DNA of 64,000 bases from an uncultured Phascolarctobacterium sp. (GTDB lineage: Bacteria; Bacillota; Negativicutes; Acidaminococcales; Acidaminococcaceae): contig UQWM01000010.1 of NCBI GenBank assembly GCA_900544795.1, forward strand, positions 12,844 through 76,843. The letters run 5' to 3'. The notes under the pieces are model-generated. The model was given only the letters and a program-made list of their open reading frames with translations, made no database searches and had not been told where the DNA came from. Positions 15,754-24,341 of the stretch are shown in pieces; position 1 is the first letter of the stretch, and each line of letters begins with the position of its first letter. The position numbers and the translations under genes are program-made.

Positions 15754-17099
15754 TGGCTAAGGCGGTTTTGGTATACGGTACCGGTATCAGTGGCTGCGGC
15801 GCTGCTGACGCGCTGGCTAAACAGGGGCGCAAAGTGCTTTTATACAATGATAAGCCGGCGCAGGTCGACGAGGAGCTATTGGCGTTGCTGGCTAAACAGG
15901 GCGGCGGTTTGTTTTGCGGCAACGGCGCGGCGCTGCTGCCGGAGGTAGAGCAGATTGTGCTGTCACCGGGTATTCCCCTGTCTAATCCGCTGACGGATAC
16001 AGCGGCAGCTTCGGGTATCGAGGTCATCAGCGAGGTGGAGGCGGCTTACCGAGGTTACAAGGGGCATATTATCGGTATCACTGGGACTAATGGTAAGACT
16101 ACTACGACTACTTTGATAGGTGAGATGCTGGAGACTTTGCCGGTGCAGACTGCTGTCGGCGGCAATATCGGCCAGGCCTTGTCTAAAGAGGTGGAAAACC
16201 TGAATGCTGACGCCTGGCTGGCAGCAGAGCTTTCGAGCTTTCAGCTGGAGGGTGTGCGCGATTTCCGCCCGGATGTGGCGGTTATTTTGAATTTGACGCC
16301 TGACCATTTAGACCGCCATCATACGATGGAGGCTTACGGTGAGGCGAAACGCAATATTTTTAAAAACCAGACCAGCGAGGATATCGCGGTTTTGAATTAT
16401 GACGACCCTACTGTGCGCAGCTGGGGTGAGCTGGCGCCATCGAGGGTGTGCTGGTTCAGCCGCAGGGAGCAGCTCAATCAGGGTGTGTATTTGAATGGCG
16501 GTAATTTTATGATCGCCTGGGACAGGCAGTTATATACTGTCTGCCATAAAAAAGACCTGCGGGTATTTGGCGGGCATAACGAAGAAAATGTACTGGCAGC
16601 TATAGCGGCGTGTTTTTTTGCCGGAGTTGCCGTTGAAGATATGAAGAAGGTGCTACTGGACTTTAAAGGTGTGGAGCATCGGCTGGAATATGTTATGACG
16701 GTTGGCGGTGTGCCTTATTATAATGATTCTAAGGCTACTAATCCCGATTCGACGATTAAGGCATTGGAGGCTTTTGACGGGCATATCATTCTGCTGGCAG
16801 GCGGGCATGATAAAATGACTGAACTGGAGCCGATGATGAAGCTGGTGCAGGCTAAAACTGATGTGCTGATTTTACTGGGCGAGGCTAAGGAACGATTTTA
16901 TGAAGCAGCGGTAGCGGCAGGTGTGCAGGATATCAGAAAAGTGGCTACGATGGACGAAGCGGTGCAGCTGGCTCACGCAATAGCATCGACGCCGCAGGTG
17001 GTGCTGCTTTCACCGGCCTGCTCGTCTTATGATATGTTTAAAAATTTCCCGGCGCGCGGCTGTTATTTTAAAGAGCTGGTCGCGGCATTGCCCAAGTAA
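15753..17099 (+). CDS. murD: UDP-MurNAc-L-alanine:D-glutamate ligase MurD
   Basis: A 448-residue cytosolic Mur ligase adding D-Glu. The N-terminal Rossmann-like domain starts AKAVLVYGTGISGCGAA, the ATP loop is GITGTNGKTTTTTLIG, and later conserved stretches include LNLTPDHLDRH and YNDSKATNPDS. ATG 15753 is preferred because of the TAATG overlap with mraY and GGAGG nine bases upstream. In many Firmicutes ftsW/spoVE would come next; here murG follows directly. Confidence 0.96.
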   Translation: MAKAVLVYGTGISGCGAADALAKQGRKVLLYNDKPAQVDEELLALLAKQGGGLFCGNGAALLPEVEQIVLSPGIPLSNPLTDTAAASGIEVISEVEAAYRGYKGHIIGITGTNGKTTTTTLIGEMLETLPVQTAVGGNIGQALSKEVENLNADAWLAAELSSFQLEGVRDFRPDVAVILNLTPDHLDRHHTMEAYGEAKRNIFKNQTSEDIAVLNYDDPTVRSWGELAPSRVCWFSRREQLNQGVYLNGGNFMIAWDRQLYTVCHKKDLRVFGGHNEENVLAAIAACFFAGVAVEDMKKVLLDFKGVEHRLEYVMTVGGVPYYNDSKATNPDSTIKALEAFDGHIILLAGGHDKMTELEPMMKLVQAKTDVLILLGEAKERFYEAAVAAGVQDIRKVATMDEAVQLAHAIASTPQVVLLSPACSSYDMFKNFPARGCYFKELVAALPK

Positions 17100-17117
17100 A
17101 GGCTAGGAGGAAAGACC

Positions 17118-18221
17118 GTGAAAGTTATACTTTCGGGAGGCGGTACGGGCGGGCACATTTACCCGGCTCTGACTATTGCCGACCAGATCAAAGCGCTCCG
17201 TCCTGATGCGGAGATCACTTTTGTGGGAACAAGGCAGGGGCTGGAGAAGGATATAATTCCCCGCTATGGCTATAAACTGGAATTTATTGACGTGGCAGGC
17301 TTCAAACGCAGTTTGAGCTTTGATACGCTGCGTTCTGGCGTTAAGCTGATGCAGGGCTTAAAAGATGCCTACAGTCTGCTGGACAGGCTGAAACCTGACC
17401 TGGTTATCGGTACCGGAGGTTATGTCTGCGGGCCGATCGTCTTTTTAGCGGCGCTGAAGGGCATTCCTGCCTGTATTCAGGAGCAGAACGCGATGCCGGG
17501 TGTGACCAATAAGATTTTGGCACGTTATGTGAAAAAGGTGTTTTTAGGTTACGGTGAGGCTGAAAAATATTTCGGCGGTTCGTCGAAAAAGATTTTTACC
17601 GGCAACCCGATCCGCAGTGAGATCATGCAGAATAAACGCAAGGACGCTGTTGTGGAAATGGGTCTGGACCCGGGCAAGAAAACGATTTTGGTATCGGGCG
17701 GCAGCCGGGGAGCGCGCAGTATCAATAACGCTATGCAATATGTGGAACGCGAACTTTCAGGCCGCTCTGACGTGCAGGTGATGCACGCTACGGGCGAAGT
17801 GAATTACGAATTTTATATGTCGGAAATAAAGAAGGGCGGACCGCTGGAGGATAATATCATTATCCGGCCGTATCTGCATAATATGCCGATGGCTTTGGCT
17901 GCGGCAGACTTGGCGGTGTTCCGTGCCGGCGCTATTGGTTTAGCGGAGCTTGCGGCAAAGGGTGTGCCGGCGATTTTGGTGCCGTACCCTTATGCGACTG
18001 CCAACCATCAGGAGTTCAATGCCAAGGCTGTGGAAGCAGCCGGAGCGGCGAAAGTCATTTTGGATAAAGATTTGACAGGTGAGAATTTGCTGGAAGAGAT
18101 AGAGAAATTACTGATCAGCGATAACGGGCTGCAGGCTATGAAAAAGGCCGCAAAAAGCTTGGGAAGACCTGATGCGGCGGCGGAGATCGCGCAGCAGGCG
18201 CTGAATATGGTAAGAAAATGA
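17118..18221 (+). CDS. murG: Lipid II synthase MurG
   Basis: A 367-residue peripheral membrane glycosyltransferase (GT28) that adds GlcNAc to lipid I. The N-terminal glycine-rich loop GGGTGGHIYPAL and the C-terminal donor-site segments SGGSRGARSIN and VFRAGAIGLAELAAKGVPAILVPYPYAT are characteristic. GTG 17118 lies behind AGGAGGAAAG. Confidence 0.97.
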   Translation: MKVILSGGGTGGHIYPALTIADQIKALRPDAEITFVGTRQGLEKDIIPRYGYKLEFIDVAGFKRSLSFDTLRSGVKLMQGLKDAYSLLDRLKPDLVIGTGGYVCGPIVFLAALKGIPACIQEQNAMPGVTNKILARYVKKVFLGYGEAEKYFGGSSKKIFTGNPIRSEIMQNKRKDAVVEMGLDPGKKTILVSGGSRGARSINNAMQYVERELSGRSDVQVMHATGEVNYEFYMSEIKKGGPLEDNIIIRPYLHNMPMALAAADLAVFRAGAIGLAELAAKGVPAILVPYPYATANHQEFNAKAVEAAGAAKVILDKDLTGENLLEEIEKLLISDNGLQAMKKAAKSLGRPDAAAEIAQQALNMVRK

Positions 18222-18237
18222 CGGAGGAGGGCTTTTA

Positions 18238-19617
18238 GTGCTTAAAGGTCTGCAAAACATTCATTTTATCGGTATCGGAGGAGCCGGTATGAGTGCTATT
18301 GCGCATGTGCTGCTCAAACGGGGCTATCAGGTATCAGGGTCTGACCTGAATGCCGGCCATATGGGGGCGAAGCTTGCTCAAGACGGCGCTTTGGTTTATA
18401 TGGGTCATGCCGAATGCCAGGTCGACGGTATCGACGCCGTAGTCATATCCACCGCTATCCATCAAAACAACCCCGAGCTGATGGAGGCTAAAAAACGCAA
18501 TTTACCTATTCTGCATCGCTCTGACGTTTTGGCTGAGATCATCAACCACGCCGACGGCGTGGCTGTGGCAGGCGCGCATGGTAAAACTACTACCAGCGCT
18601 ATGATTTCCTGTATTGCTGCGGCGTCAGAGGTAGATCCTACGATCATCATCGGCGGCGAGGTGGGCAGCCTGGGCGGTAACGCACGTAATGGCTCCGGCC
18701 CGTATGTGATCGCCGAAGCTGATGAGAGTGACGGATCTTTTTTGAAGTTTTATCCTAAATACGCTGTCGTGACGAATATCGAAAATGATCATATGGATCA
18801 TTATGGCAGTGAAGAAAATATCTATCTGGCCTTCAAACAGTTCCTGGGGAACATTAAAGAGGGCGGCGCTGCTATTTTGTGCATGGACAGTCCGAAGCTG
18901 CGGAAGCTGGCTGAAGAAACGGATGTGCCAGTTATCAGCTATGGTTTGGAAAATGAAGCGGCCCGTTATCAGGCCAGGAATGTAGAGTACAGCGTTAGCG
19001 GGACCAGCTATGATTTATATGTGGATGATACCCTGGTGAGCAGGGTGGAGCTGATCGTGCCGGGGCAGCATAATGTGCTGAACTCTCTGGGAGCGATCGC
19101 TACGGCGCAGGCGATGGAGATACCGCTTGACTGCATACTGCCGGCGCTGAAGACGTTTAGCGGCGCCAGACGGCGTTTTGAAACTAAGGGCCGTGTGGAC
19201 GATATCTGGGTGGTAGACGATTATGCCCACCATCCGACGGAGATAGGCGTGACTTTGAAGGCCGCGCGCCAGACACAGCCGAAACGGCTGATCTGTGCTT
19301 TTCAGCCGCATCGTTATACACGCACTAAGCTGCTGTTTGAAGAATTCAGTCGCTGCTTTGCTGATTGCGATCAGCTGATACTGACAGATATTTATTCTGC
19401 CGGTGAGTTCCCTATCGATGGTGTGAGCGGTGCTTCGTTGGCAGACGCTGTAACGGCGGCCACTAAGCAGCAGGTTACTTTTATCCCTACTTTGCCTAAG
19501 GTAGAGGAGTATCTGTTTAGTATTGCCGAACCGGGCGATCTGATTATGACTGTCGGCGCCGGTGATATTTTTAAGGTCGGCGAAGAACTTGTCAGCGAAC
19601 TGGAGAGAGGTAGATAA
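18238..19617 (+). CDS. murC: UDP-MurNAc:L-alanine ligase MurC
   Basis: A 459-residue Mur ligase that adds the first L-Ala. N-terminus HFIGIGGAGMSAIAHVL, P-loop GAHGKTTTSAM, and DDYAHHPTEI plus FQPHRYTRT in the C-terminal domain. GTG 18238 follows GGAGGAGG. The stop overlaps the ddl start (TAATG). murB, usually adjacent or fused in related clusters, lies 38 kb downstream instead. Confidence 0.97.
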   Translation: MLKGLQNIHFIGIGGAGMSAIAHVLLKRGYQVSGSDLNAGHMGAKLAQDGALVYMGHAECQVDGIDAVVISTAIHQNNPELMEAKKRNLPILHRSDVLAEIINHADGVAVAGAHGKTTTSAMISCIAAASEVDPTIIIGGEVGSLGGNARNGSGPYVIAEADESDGSFLKFYPKYAVVTNIENDHMDHYGSEENIYLAFKQFLGNIKEGGAAILCMDSPKLRKLAEETDVPVISYGLENEAARYQARNVEYSVSGTSYDLYVDDTLVSRVELIVPGQHNVLNSLGAIATAQAMEIPLDCILPALKTFSGARRRFETKGRVDDIWVVDDYAHHPTEIGVTLKAARQTQPKRLICAFQPHRYTRTKLLFEEFSRCFADCDQLILTDIYSAGEFPIDGVSGASLADAVTAATKQQVTFIPTLPKVEEYLFSIAEPGDLIMTVGAGDIFKVGEELVSELERGR

Positions 19618-20564
19618 TGATGAATAAAAATGATGTTGTCGCAGTCGTTATGGGCGGACCTTCGGCAGAGCGCGAGGTTTCGCTGGTAACAGGAGCCGCT
19701 ATTGCAGGCGCGTTGCGTGAAAAGGGCTACAATGTGACAGAAATAGATCTGGACCCGAAAAAACTGGCGGAGCAGCTGGAAAAATGCGGCGCTAAGGTGG
19801 TGTTCAACGCTGTGCACGGTTTGTACGGTGAAGACGGCCGCTTGTCAGCTGTGCTGGAAATGCTGGGGATACCTTATACAGGTTCCGGTATGCTGGCCAG
19901 TGCCTGGGCAATGGATAAGGCGGTTTCTAAACGTGTTATGCAGGCTGCTGGCATCCCTACTCCGGCTTCGCTGATTTTTATCAAAGGAGAAGAGTGCGAT
20001 TACCGCGCCCGGATTATGGAAACTTTTGAAAAACTGCCTGTAGTTATTAAACCTGCTACGCAGGGCTCCAGTATCGGCGTAGAGATCGTGAAAGACGAAG
20101 CCGAGATTGCTGAGGCTATGGAAAAAGCTTTTACTTATTCCCGTGAGGTTGTGGCAGAGGAGTTTATCAGCGGCAAGGAGCTGACTGTGGCAATAATGCA
20201 GGACAAAGGCGAGCTGACGGCGCTGCCTGTTATCAATATCGTGCCCCATTCCGGCGTGTACGATTTCCATTCTAAATATACTAAAGGCGAAACGGAATAT
20301 CTGGTTCCGGCGCCGCTCGACGAGGCTACTACCAGACAAGTGCAGGAGATAGCGCTGTCAGCTTATAAGATTTTAGGTTGCAGCGGTGTTGCCCGTGCTG
20401 ACGTGATGCTGGATGCTGAGGGCAAAGGTTATGTGCTGGAAGTGAATACTGTGCCCGGCATGACGGCTACAAGTTTGGTGCCGCAGGCTGCTGCCGCGGT
20501 GGGAATTTCGTTCCCGGAACTGTGCGAGAGGATATTACTGTCGGCATCTTTGGACGATAAATAA
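19617..20564 (+). CDS. ddl: D-alanine:D-alanine ligase
   Basis: A 315-residue ATP-grasp enzyme supplying D-Ala-D-Ala to MurF. It shows VMGGPSAEREVSLVTG, NAVHGLYGEDG, KPATQGSSIGVEIV and LEVNTVPGMTATSL. In YDFHSKYTKG the Lys-Tyr pair matches the Tyr that marks D-Ala (not D-lactate) specificity, so vancomycin-susceptible-type precursors are expected; this last point is inference from the family. ATG 19617 overlaps the murC stop. Confidence 0.96.
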   Translation: MMNKNDVVAVVMGGPSAEREVSLVTGAAIAGALREKGYNVTEIDLDPKKLAEQLEKCGAKVVFNAVHGLYGEDGRLSAVLEMLGIPYTGSGMLASAWAMDKAVSKRVMQAAGIPTPASLIFIKGEECDYRARIMETFEKLPVVIKPATQGSSIGVEIVKDEAEIAEAMEKAFTYSREVVAEEFISGKELTVAIMQDKGELTALPVINIVPHSGVYDFHSKYTKGETEYLVPAPLDEATTRQVQEIALSAYKILGCSGVARADVMLDAEGKGYVLEVNTVPGMTATSLVPQAAAAVGISFPELCERILLSASLDDK

Positions 20565-20604
20565 GTAAGAGAAAATTTTTAGAGAATGAAGTGAGGTGAG
20601 AAAG

Positions 20605-21366
20605 GTGCAGTCGACCCGTGACCGTTTACGAAAAGAGCGTAGAAGGCGTCGAGTGCGCCTTTTGCGGTTCATCTGCTTTTGTATAGTGTGCGTTGCCCTG
20701 CTGGCTGCTGGCTGGCAGTGGGTGCGTCAGCCCGGTTTTGCTTTTGGCAGTATTAATATCGAGGGCAGCGACAAGGTAAGCACGAAGGATATTTTACAGA
20801 TCACCGGCGCACAGGAGCCGGTAAACCTGTTCGTCATATCTCCCTGGCAGGTGGAGAAGGCGCTGACCCACGACGTAAGGTTTGAAAAAGCCGATGTTGC
20901 CTACAGCTGGCCCGGCGTGATGCGGGTAAAGATTACTGAAAGACGCCCGGCCATTTATCTGGCATGCTCGTACAAGGGCTATGCCAAGGTCGATTATAAC
21001 GGCGTGGTGATGCAGGTCAGCGACGGTATCAAGGATGCCAATGCTCCGATTTTATCTGGTGTGGTGACTGGCAATATTTACTTCGGCGATAAGATTACCG
21101 AAAAACAGGTACAGGTGATATTGGAATTTTTGAGCCAGCTGGACAGCGATGTAGTTGCCCATATTTCCGAGATCGCTGTAGACAAGGATAGTAATGTAAA
21201 GTTTTATCTGCAGTATGGTTATCCCATTTTATTAGGCAATGTTTATAATATTATGGATAAAATTAATTTATTTGTTACTGTTTTTAATGAAATAAAAGCA
21301 AAAAATATCAGGGCGGAATTTATTGACTTGACATTTACGAAGCCATATATTAAATTGAAACAGTAA
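20605..21366 (+). CDS. ftsQ: Cell division protein FtsQ/DivIB
   Basis: A 253-residue bitopic protein: very basic N-terminus (RDRLRKERRRRRVRLLR), one membrane segment around residues 19-38, a POTRA domain (FGSINIEGSDKVSTKDILQITG) and the FtsQ/DivIB beta domain. It recruits FtsL and FtsB/DivIC to the septum. GTG 20605 is chosen because GAGGTGA at 20594-20600 gives ideal spacing; GTG 20596, three codons upstream, is the alternative. Confidence 0.9.
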   Translation: MQSTRDRLRKERRRRRVRLLRFICFCIVCVALLAAGWQWVRQPGFAFGSINIEGSDKVSTKDILQITGAQEPVNLFVISPWQVEKALTHDVRFEKADVAYSWPGVMRVKITERRPAIYLACSYKGYAKVDYNGVVMQVSDGIKDANAPILSGVVTGNIYFGDKITEKQVQVILEFLSQLDSDVVAHISEIAVDKDSNVKFYLQYGYPILLGNVYNIMDKINLFVTVFNEIKAKNIRAEFIDLTFTKPYIKLKQ

Positions 21367-21394
21367 CACAGTAATAAATATTACGGAGGATAAA

Positions 21395-22111
21395 ATGTTT
21401 GCGAACAAACATGCAAAAATTCTTGTTGCACTGGTTTGCGCCGTACTCGGTTTTATGTTGGCTACGCAGTTTAAAACTACCGAACGCCAAAAGACTATCA
21501 ACATTCAACGTGCTGAGGATTTATCCGACCGTTTGAAAGCAGTAGAAAAAGAACGCGACGGTTTAGCGAAAGAATTAGAAAAGCTGCAGGCTAAAGCAGG
21601 CGACGAGGTTATTGCTCAAGAAATAACCCGCTTAAAAGCTTTTTCCGGAGATCTGGAGCTGCACGGCAAAGGCATTAAGCTGGTGCTGGACGACAGCAAG
21701 ATCGCCAGCAAGCCGGGCGAAAACCCTAATTTGTATATAATCCATGACGACGATCTGCTGCGGGTTATCAACGAGCTGCGGGCTGCCGGAGCAGAAGCGA
21801 TTGCTGTCAACGGCGAACGGATAGTTGCCATGAGCGAGATCCGCTGCGCGGGACCGACGCTGTCGGTTAATAATAATCGTTCGGCGCCGCCTTATGTGAT
21901 CCAGGCCATCGGTAATCCGAATAATTTGGAAAGCGCGCTCAAGCTGCGCGGCGGTGTACTGGAAAACTTTAAATTTTGGGGCATCCAGGCCGATTTAAGT
22001 CAGTCTGACGATATAGTGATACCGGCGTTTAAAGGCCGTCGCAGTTTTGAATATGCGAAAGTTGTAGAAGGCCAAGCTTCCGAAGCAGAAAAGGAGGCGG
22101 CAAAAAAATGA
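21395..22111 (+). CDS. DUF881-family membrane-anchored protein
   Basis: A 238-residue protein with an N-terminal membrane anchor (residues about 8-26), a coiled coil (about 40-70) and a C-terminal DUF881 domain (about 80-215) with IIHDDDLLRVINELRAAGAEAIAVNGER, the hallmark of the family. Homologues (YlxW/YlxX type) sit between ftsQ/divIB and sbp/ftsZ in many Firmicutes and Actinobacteria; their function is unresolved, with a division-related role inferred from position. The stop overlaps the next start by ATGA. Confidence 0.88.
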   Translation: MFANKHAKILVALVCAVLGFMLATQFKTTERQKTINIQRAEDLSDRLKAVEKERDGLAKELEKLQAKAGDEVIAQEITRLKAFSGDLELHGKGIKLVLDDSKIASKPGENPNLYIIHDDDLLRVINELRAAGAEAIAVNGERIVAMSEIRCAGPTLSVNNNRSAPPYVIQAIGNPNNLESALKLRGGVLENFKFWGIQADLSQSDDIVIPAFKGRRSFEYAKVVEGQASEAEKEAAKK

Positions 22112-22440
22112 TTTTTTATGTTATTGCCGGTTTGGCGGCAGGTATTTTGGCAGGGATGTATTTTCCGGTGAATATACCGCCTGAGTACGGTAAAATGCTT
22201 TCTGTGGCTTTGATGGCGGCGCTGGATACTGCTTTTGGCGGTGTTCGGTCGAGTATGGAAGGTTTGTATGATAATATGGTATTTATCACGGGCTTTTTTA
22301 CTAATGCTATCTTGGCAGCCTTTTTATGCTATGTCGGTATGATTTTGGGAATAGACTTGTATTTGGTAGGTATTTTGATTTTTGGTATGCGTATTTTCCA
22401 AAACTTGGCAGCTATCAGGCATTTATTTCTGAAAAAATAA
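22108..22440 (+). CDS. sbp: Small basic membrane protein Sbp (DUF1290)
   Basis: A 110-residue integral membrane protein with about three hydrophobic segments; the region KMLSVALMAALDTAFGGVRS is the conserved DUF1290 core. It is found just upstream of ftsA/ftsZ in Gram-positive clusters and is of unknown function. ATGA overlap with the DUF881 gene implies translational coupling. ftsA, which often follows, is missing here. Confidence 0.88.
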   Translation: MIFYVIAGLAAGILAGMYFPVNIPPEYGKMLSVALMAALDTAFGGVRSSMEGLYDNMVFITGFFTNAILAAFLCYVGMILGIDLYLVGILIFGMRIFQNLAAIRHLFLKK

Positions 22441-22548
22441 ATTTTTTTTTATAAAAAGCAGGAAAAAAGACTATTAATGTTGAATGTAAAATGTCAATGG
22501 TTTTGATTTTTTATTTTTACCCAAATACATAAGGGGGAGCACAATACG

Positions 22549-23691
22549 ATGTTTGAAGAATTTGAAGAGAAAAGTTTTGAAAATTTAGCCAATATAAAAG
22601 TTATCGGTGTCGGCGGCGGCGGCAACAATGCTGTCAACAGGATGATTTCGGCCGGTGTCCAGGGCGTGGAATTTATTTCCGTCAACTGTGACGCACAGGC
22701 GTTGCTACTTTCCAAAGCTCCCAACCGTATCCAGATCGGTGAGAAACTGACTAAAGGCCTTGGCGCAGGCGCTAATCCTGAAGTTGGCGAGAAGGCTGCG
22801 GAAGAATCCAGAGATCAATTGCTGGAATCGCTGCGCGGCGCTGATATGGTTTTTGTAACCGCAGGTATGGGCGGCGGTACCGGTACTGGTGCTGCACATA
22901 TCGTTGCTGAATGTGCTAAAGAAATCGGCGCTCTGACTGTAGGCGTAGTTACCAAACCGTTTTCTTTTGAAGGCAAGCGCCGTATGACGCAGGCCGAAAA
23001 CGGTATCGTTAATTTGAAAGATAAAGTTGATACTTTGATTACTATACCCAACGATCGTTTGCTGCAGGTAATCGACCGTCGTACTTCTATGCTCGATGCG
23101 TTCCGTATCGCCGATGACGTTTTGCGTCAAGGCGTGCAGGGTATTTCCGACCTGATCGGTGTGCCCGGCCTGATCAATGCCGACTTTGCCGACGTGAAAA
23201 CCATCATGTCCGACGCAGGTTCTGCTTTGATGGGTATCGGTACTGCTAAAGGCGAAGGCGGCGCACGCGCGGCTGCTGAAGCAGCTATTAAGAGTCCTTT
23301 GCTGGAAGCTTCCATCGAAGGTGCCCGCGGCGTTCTCTTCAATATTACCGGCGGCAAGGAACTGTCCCTGTTTGACGTTACCGAAGCCTCCAACATCATT
23401 ACCGAAGCCGTTGATGCTGAAGCTAACATCATTTTCGGCGCTGTTATCAATGAAGAGCTGGAAGACGAGATCCGTGTTACGGTTATCGCTACCGGTTTTG
23501 AACGCAGAAATCCGGCTGTCGGCGCTCGTGGTGCCGCACGTCCCAGCTATAATAATGCTTATGCCCAGCAGCACGGCAGTGAAAAACAGCAGGCTGCTCC
23601 CGCACAGCAAACTCAGGCTACCTCTTATGGTTCCGGAGTTATCAAACCGCCTACTTCCGATACGGAAATTCCGCCTTGGATCCGCGGCTAA
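22549..23691 (+). CDS. ftsZ: Cell division GTPase FtsZ
   Basis: A 380-residue canonical FtsZ. N-terminal loop [13 protein letters not shown], tubulin signature GGGTGTGAA, and T7 loop [12 protein letters not shown] (NxDxxD) are all intact. A glutamine-rich linker (about residues 330-360) precedes the conserved C-terminal peptide TEIPPWIRG, which docks membrane tethers such as FtsA or SepF. It forms the Z-ring and is clearly more typical than the paralogue at 342. ATG 22549 follows GGGGGAG, and the 108-base AT-rich gap upstream probably carries its own promoter. Confidence 0.98.
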   Translation: MFEEFEEKSFENLANIKVIGVGGGGNNAVNRMISAGVQGVEFISVNCDAQALLLSKAPNRIQIGEKLTKGLGAGANPEVGEKAAEESRDQLLESLRGADMVFVTAGMGGGTGTGAAHIVAECAKEIGALTVGVVTKPFSFEGKRRMTQAENGIVNLKDKVDTLITIPNDRLLQVIDRRTSMLDAFRIADDVLRQGVQGISDLIGVPGLINADFADVKTIMSDAGSALMGIGTAKGEGGARAAAEAAIKSPLLEASIEGARGVLFNITGGKELSLFDVTEASNIITEAVDAEANIIFGAVINEELEDEIRVTVIATGFERRNPAVGARGAARPSYNNAYAQQHGSEKQQAAPAQQTQATSYGSGVIKPPTSDTEIPPWIRG

Positions 23692-23706
23692 GACCAGACC
23701 TTTTGG

Positions 23707-23736
23707 CTCCCTTTGCTCTGCAAAGGGAGTTTTTTC
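23707..23736 (+). terminator. Terminator after ftsZ
   Basis: A 10-bp stem CTCCCTTTGC / GCAAAGGGAG with a 3-base loop followed by TTTTTTC. It ends the dcw cluster. Confidence 0.92.
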
Positions 23737-23774
23737 TATATCTTGGGGAAATGCAAAGAAAAACAAAAGAAAAA

Positions 23775-23816
23775 ACACAAGATATTGTTTGAATAAACAG
23801 AAAGTTATGATATAAT
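23775..23816 (+). promoter_or_regulatory. nrdR-nrdDG promoter with candidate NrdR box
   Basis: TTGAAT (23789-23794), 16-base spacer, TATAAT (23811-23816). Overlapping the -35, ACACAAGATATTGTT (23775-23789) is a near-palindrome whose reverse complement ends ATATCTTGTGT, close to known NrdR boxes. NrdR normally binds a pair of boxes; a clear second copy with the usual spacing was not found, so only one half of the operator is supported. Confidence 0.55.
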
Positions 23817-23858
23817 AAAGGCGCTGATATAAATATAGCTGTAAAAGGAAGTGACGTT

Positions 23859-24341
23859 ATGAAGTGTCCGTTTTGCTCTTACCGTGACAGTCGCGTGGTA
23901 GATTCCCGTGCAGTGGATGATGGTGTTTCCATTCGCCGCCGCCGTGAATGTCCCGATTGTGGACGCAGGTTCACCACTTACGAAAAATATGAAGAAACGC
24001 CACTGGTGGTAAGTAAAAAAGATAGCCGCCGTGAATTGTTCGATGCTAAAAAGCTTTTGAACGGCTTGATCAAGGCTTTCGAGAAACGGCCTATTTCTTA
24101 CGAAAAGATCCAGGAGATCGCCGAACATATCGAGCGTGAACTGCGTATGCGCGGTGAAGCCGAGATCAGGAGCGAGGTCATTGGCGAAGCGGTAATGAAC
24201 CATCTGGAACAAACAGACCAGATCGCTTATGTGCGGTTTGCTTCAGTATACAGGCAGTTTGCCGACGTCAATAATTTTATGCAGGAATTACAGCGTATTA
24301 TAAAAAACAATGAAACGATCGATCGGAGTGATAAGGAATGA
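23859..24341 (+). CDS. nrdR: Ribonucleotide reductase repressor NrdR
   Basis: A 160-residue repressor: N-terminal zinc ribbon (CPFC at residues 3-6 and CPDC at about 31-34, with the SRVVDSR and RRRRECPDC context) and an ATP-cone domain that senses dATP/ATP. It represses nrd operons. Its TGA overlaps the nrdD start, so repressor and reductase are co-expressed and probably autoregulated through the upstream box. Confidence 0.97.
   Translation: MKCPFCSYRDSRVVDSRAVDDGVSIRRRRECPDCGRRFTTYEKYEETPLVVSKKDSRRELFDAKKLLNGLIKAFEKRPISYEKIQEIAEHIERELRMRGEAEIRSEVIGEAVMNHLEQTDQIAYVRFASVYRQFADVNNFMQELQRIIKNNETIDRSDKE

Noticed and set aside
22705..23778. 357-codon open frame antisense to ftsZ
   Set aside because: FtsZ on the plus strand is unmistakable; the antisense frame is a by-product of its codon use and crosses the ftsZ terminator.
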